This document shows positions 13,266-13,890 of a stretch of 13,890 nucleotides of DNA, piece by piece (within the stretch, counting starts at the first letter, position 1; the number at the start of each line of letters is the position of its first letter). The translations under genes and the position numbers were made by a program. The stretch lies in the NCBI GenBank assembly GCA_035968095.1, contig JAWQFW010000145.1, positions 1 to 13,890 on the forward strand. Reading direction: 5' to 3'. The notes beneath the pieces are model-generated. The model worked only from the letters and a program-made list of their open reading frames with translations. It ran no database searches and was not told where the DNA came from. The DNA comes from IIICB1 sp035968095. Lineage in GTDB: Bacteria > Cyanobacteriota > Cyanobacteriia > Cyanobacteriales > SIO1D9.

Positions 13266-13772
13266 TTATGGTTCATTTTGGTTAGCAGTAGTTTTAACTG
13301 TAACAATTTCTTCAGGTTGAAAGCGATCGCGATCGCCAAGTGTCCAGCTTTTGAGGGTTGCGGCTCGTCCTTGAGCGACAGAAACTATGATATACGAGTA
13401 TTGCTGATGGGCGATCGCCCGATCGAATTCTGAAGGTTCGGCGGGATAATCGGGATGGGAATGATAAATTCCGATAATCTTAAGTTGGCGATCGCGCACT
13501 GTTTTCTGTGCTTGCAGCATTACTCGTGGGGCGATACTGAAATTACGACGTTTACTGGTGTCTCGTCTTGGAACTCCCTCACACTCAGCAAATGACTCCG
13601 CCGCTTCCTCATCCCAGCTATTCTCAGTTTCCCATACTTCCGTCAAAATTTTACAATTTTTGTTAATCTTACCAATGAGCAACCCACAACATTCCTCTGG
13701 ATAAGTTCTTTCCCCGTGAATGCGTATCTGTTGCAAATGTTCTAAGCGAACTTCGATTCTACTGGAGTTCAT
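13266..13772 (-). CDS. JAMM/MPN+ metalloprotease (Mec+-like)
   Basis: A 168-residue zinc metalloprotease of the JAB1/MPN/Mov34 family. The JAMM signature is complete: E27 in YPEECCGLLIG, H104 and H106 in IYHSHPDYP, S114 and D117 in AEPSEFD, giving H-x-H-x7-S-x2-D. Residues about 52-78 form a charged loop before NFSIAP. In actinobacteria the related Mec+ removes newly made cysteine from the carrier CysO; other bacterial members process ubiquitin-like sulfur carriers. It lies directly upstream of the MoeB/MoeZ-rhodanese gene, which supports a carrier-processing role. No signal peptide, so cytoplasmic. ATG at 13772; no clear Shine-Dalgarno. The A/T-rich upstream 70 bp then runs into the repeat array at 13846. 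Confidence 0.92.
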   Translation of the reverse strand: MNSSRIEVRLEHLQQIRIHGERTYPEECCGLLIGKINKNCKILTEVWETENSWDEEAAESFAECEGVPRRDTSKRRNFSIAPRVMLQAQKTVRDRQLKIIGIYHSHPDYPAEPSEFDRAIAHQQYSYIIVSVAQGRAATLKSWTLGDRDRFQPEEIVTVKTTANQNEP

Positions 13773-13845
13773 TATTAATCATGTGTAGTAAACAATTAAC
13801 AGTTAAAACTTATCAGTTTATCTAACTATTCTCCCTCTTCCCAGT

Positions 13846-13887
13846 CCCCAATCACCAGTCCCCAATCACCAGTCCCCAATCACCAGT
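13846..13887 (-). repeat. Three exact 14-mers (CCCCAATCACCAGT), cut by the window edge
   Basis: CCCCAATCACCAGT occurs three times without a break (13846-13859, 13860-13873, 13874-13887) and continues past the right edge. On the minus strand it reads as paired heptamers (ACTGGTG/ATTGGGG), the same family as 1-33 and 11745-11786. Confidence 0.92.
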
Positions 13888-13890
13888 CCC

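Overview
The window looks like a chromosomal segment of a cyanobacterium. Three things point there: (i) 18 copies of the octamer GCGATCGC (HIP1) counted by eye in 13.9 kb, against about 0.2 expected by chance; (ii) a psb28 photosystem II gene and a pair of regulators resembling Synechocystis slr1658/slr1659; (iii) G-rich heptamer arrays (GGGGAYT) like the short tandemly repeated repetitive (STRR) sequences described in filamentous cyanobacteria. No genus can be assigned from sequence alone.

Layout. At 1-103 there is a G-rich repeat array. On the minus strand follow an AI-2E-type membrane permease (190-1269) and cysS (1323-2780). A divergent region with a strong potential RNA hairpin (2858-2924) leads to plus-strand genes: a CobW/G3E GTPase with a 42-residue His/Asp/Glu metal-binding loop, dtd (D-aminoacyl-tRNA deacylase), an overlapping antitoxin/MazF-like toxin pair, psb28 with a good intrinsic terminator, moaB/mogA and a class I methyltransferase. 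The gap before the next gene (7144-7432) holds a decayed coding remnant and a perfect 12-bp inverted repeat. A minus-strand glycerophosphodiester phosphodiesterase (7433-8188) and a 407-bp gap follow.

The plus-strand block 8596-11199 is the most interesting signalling unit: a GHKL-ATPase-like protein, a STAS protein and a coiled-coil/PAS/class III nucleotide cyclase, closely spaced as one operon. It suggests partner switching (anti-sigma/antagonist logic) tied to cAMP. Convergent to it is a small exported protein with eight regularly spaced cysteines in four repeats (11227-11733, minus), whose start codon lies 11 nt from a G/C-rich repeat array.

The right end (11964-13772, minus) pairs an E1-like MoeB/MoeZ-rhodanese enzyme with a JAMM metalloprotease. 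This matches the activating-enzyme plus isopeptidase half of a ubiquitin-like sulfur-carrier system (compare mycobacterial MoeZ, CysO and Mec+). The carrier itself is not in the window. Repeat arrays lie on both sides of this two-gene block. No tRNA, rRNA, CRISPR array or intact insertion sequence was seen.
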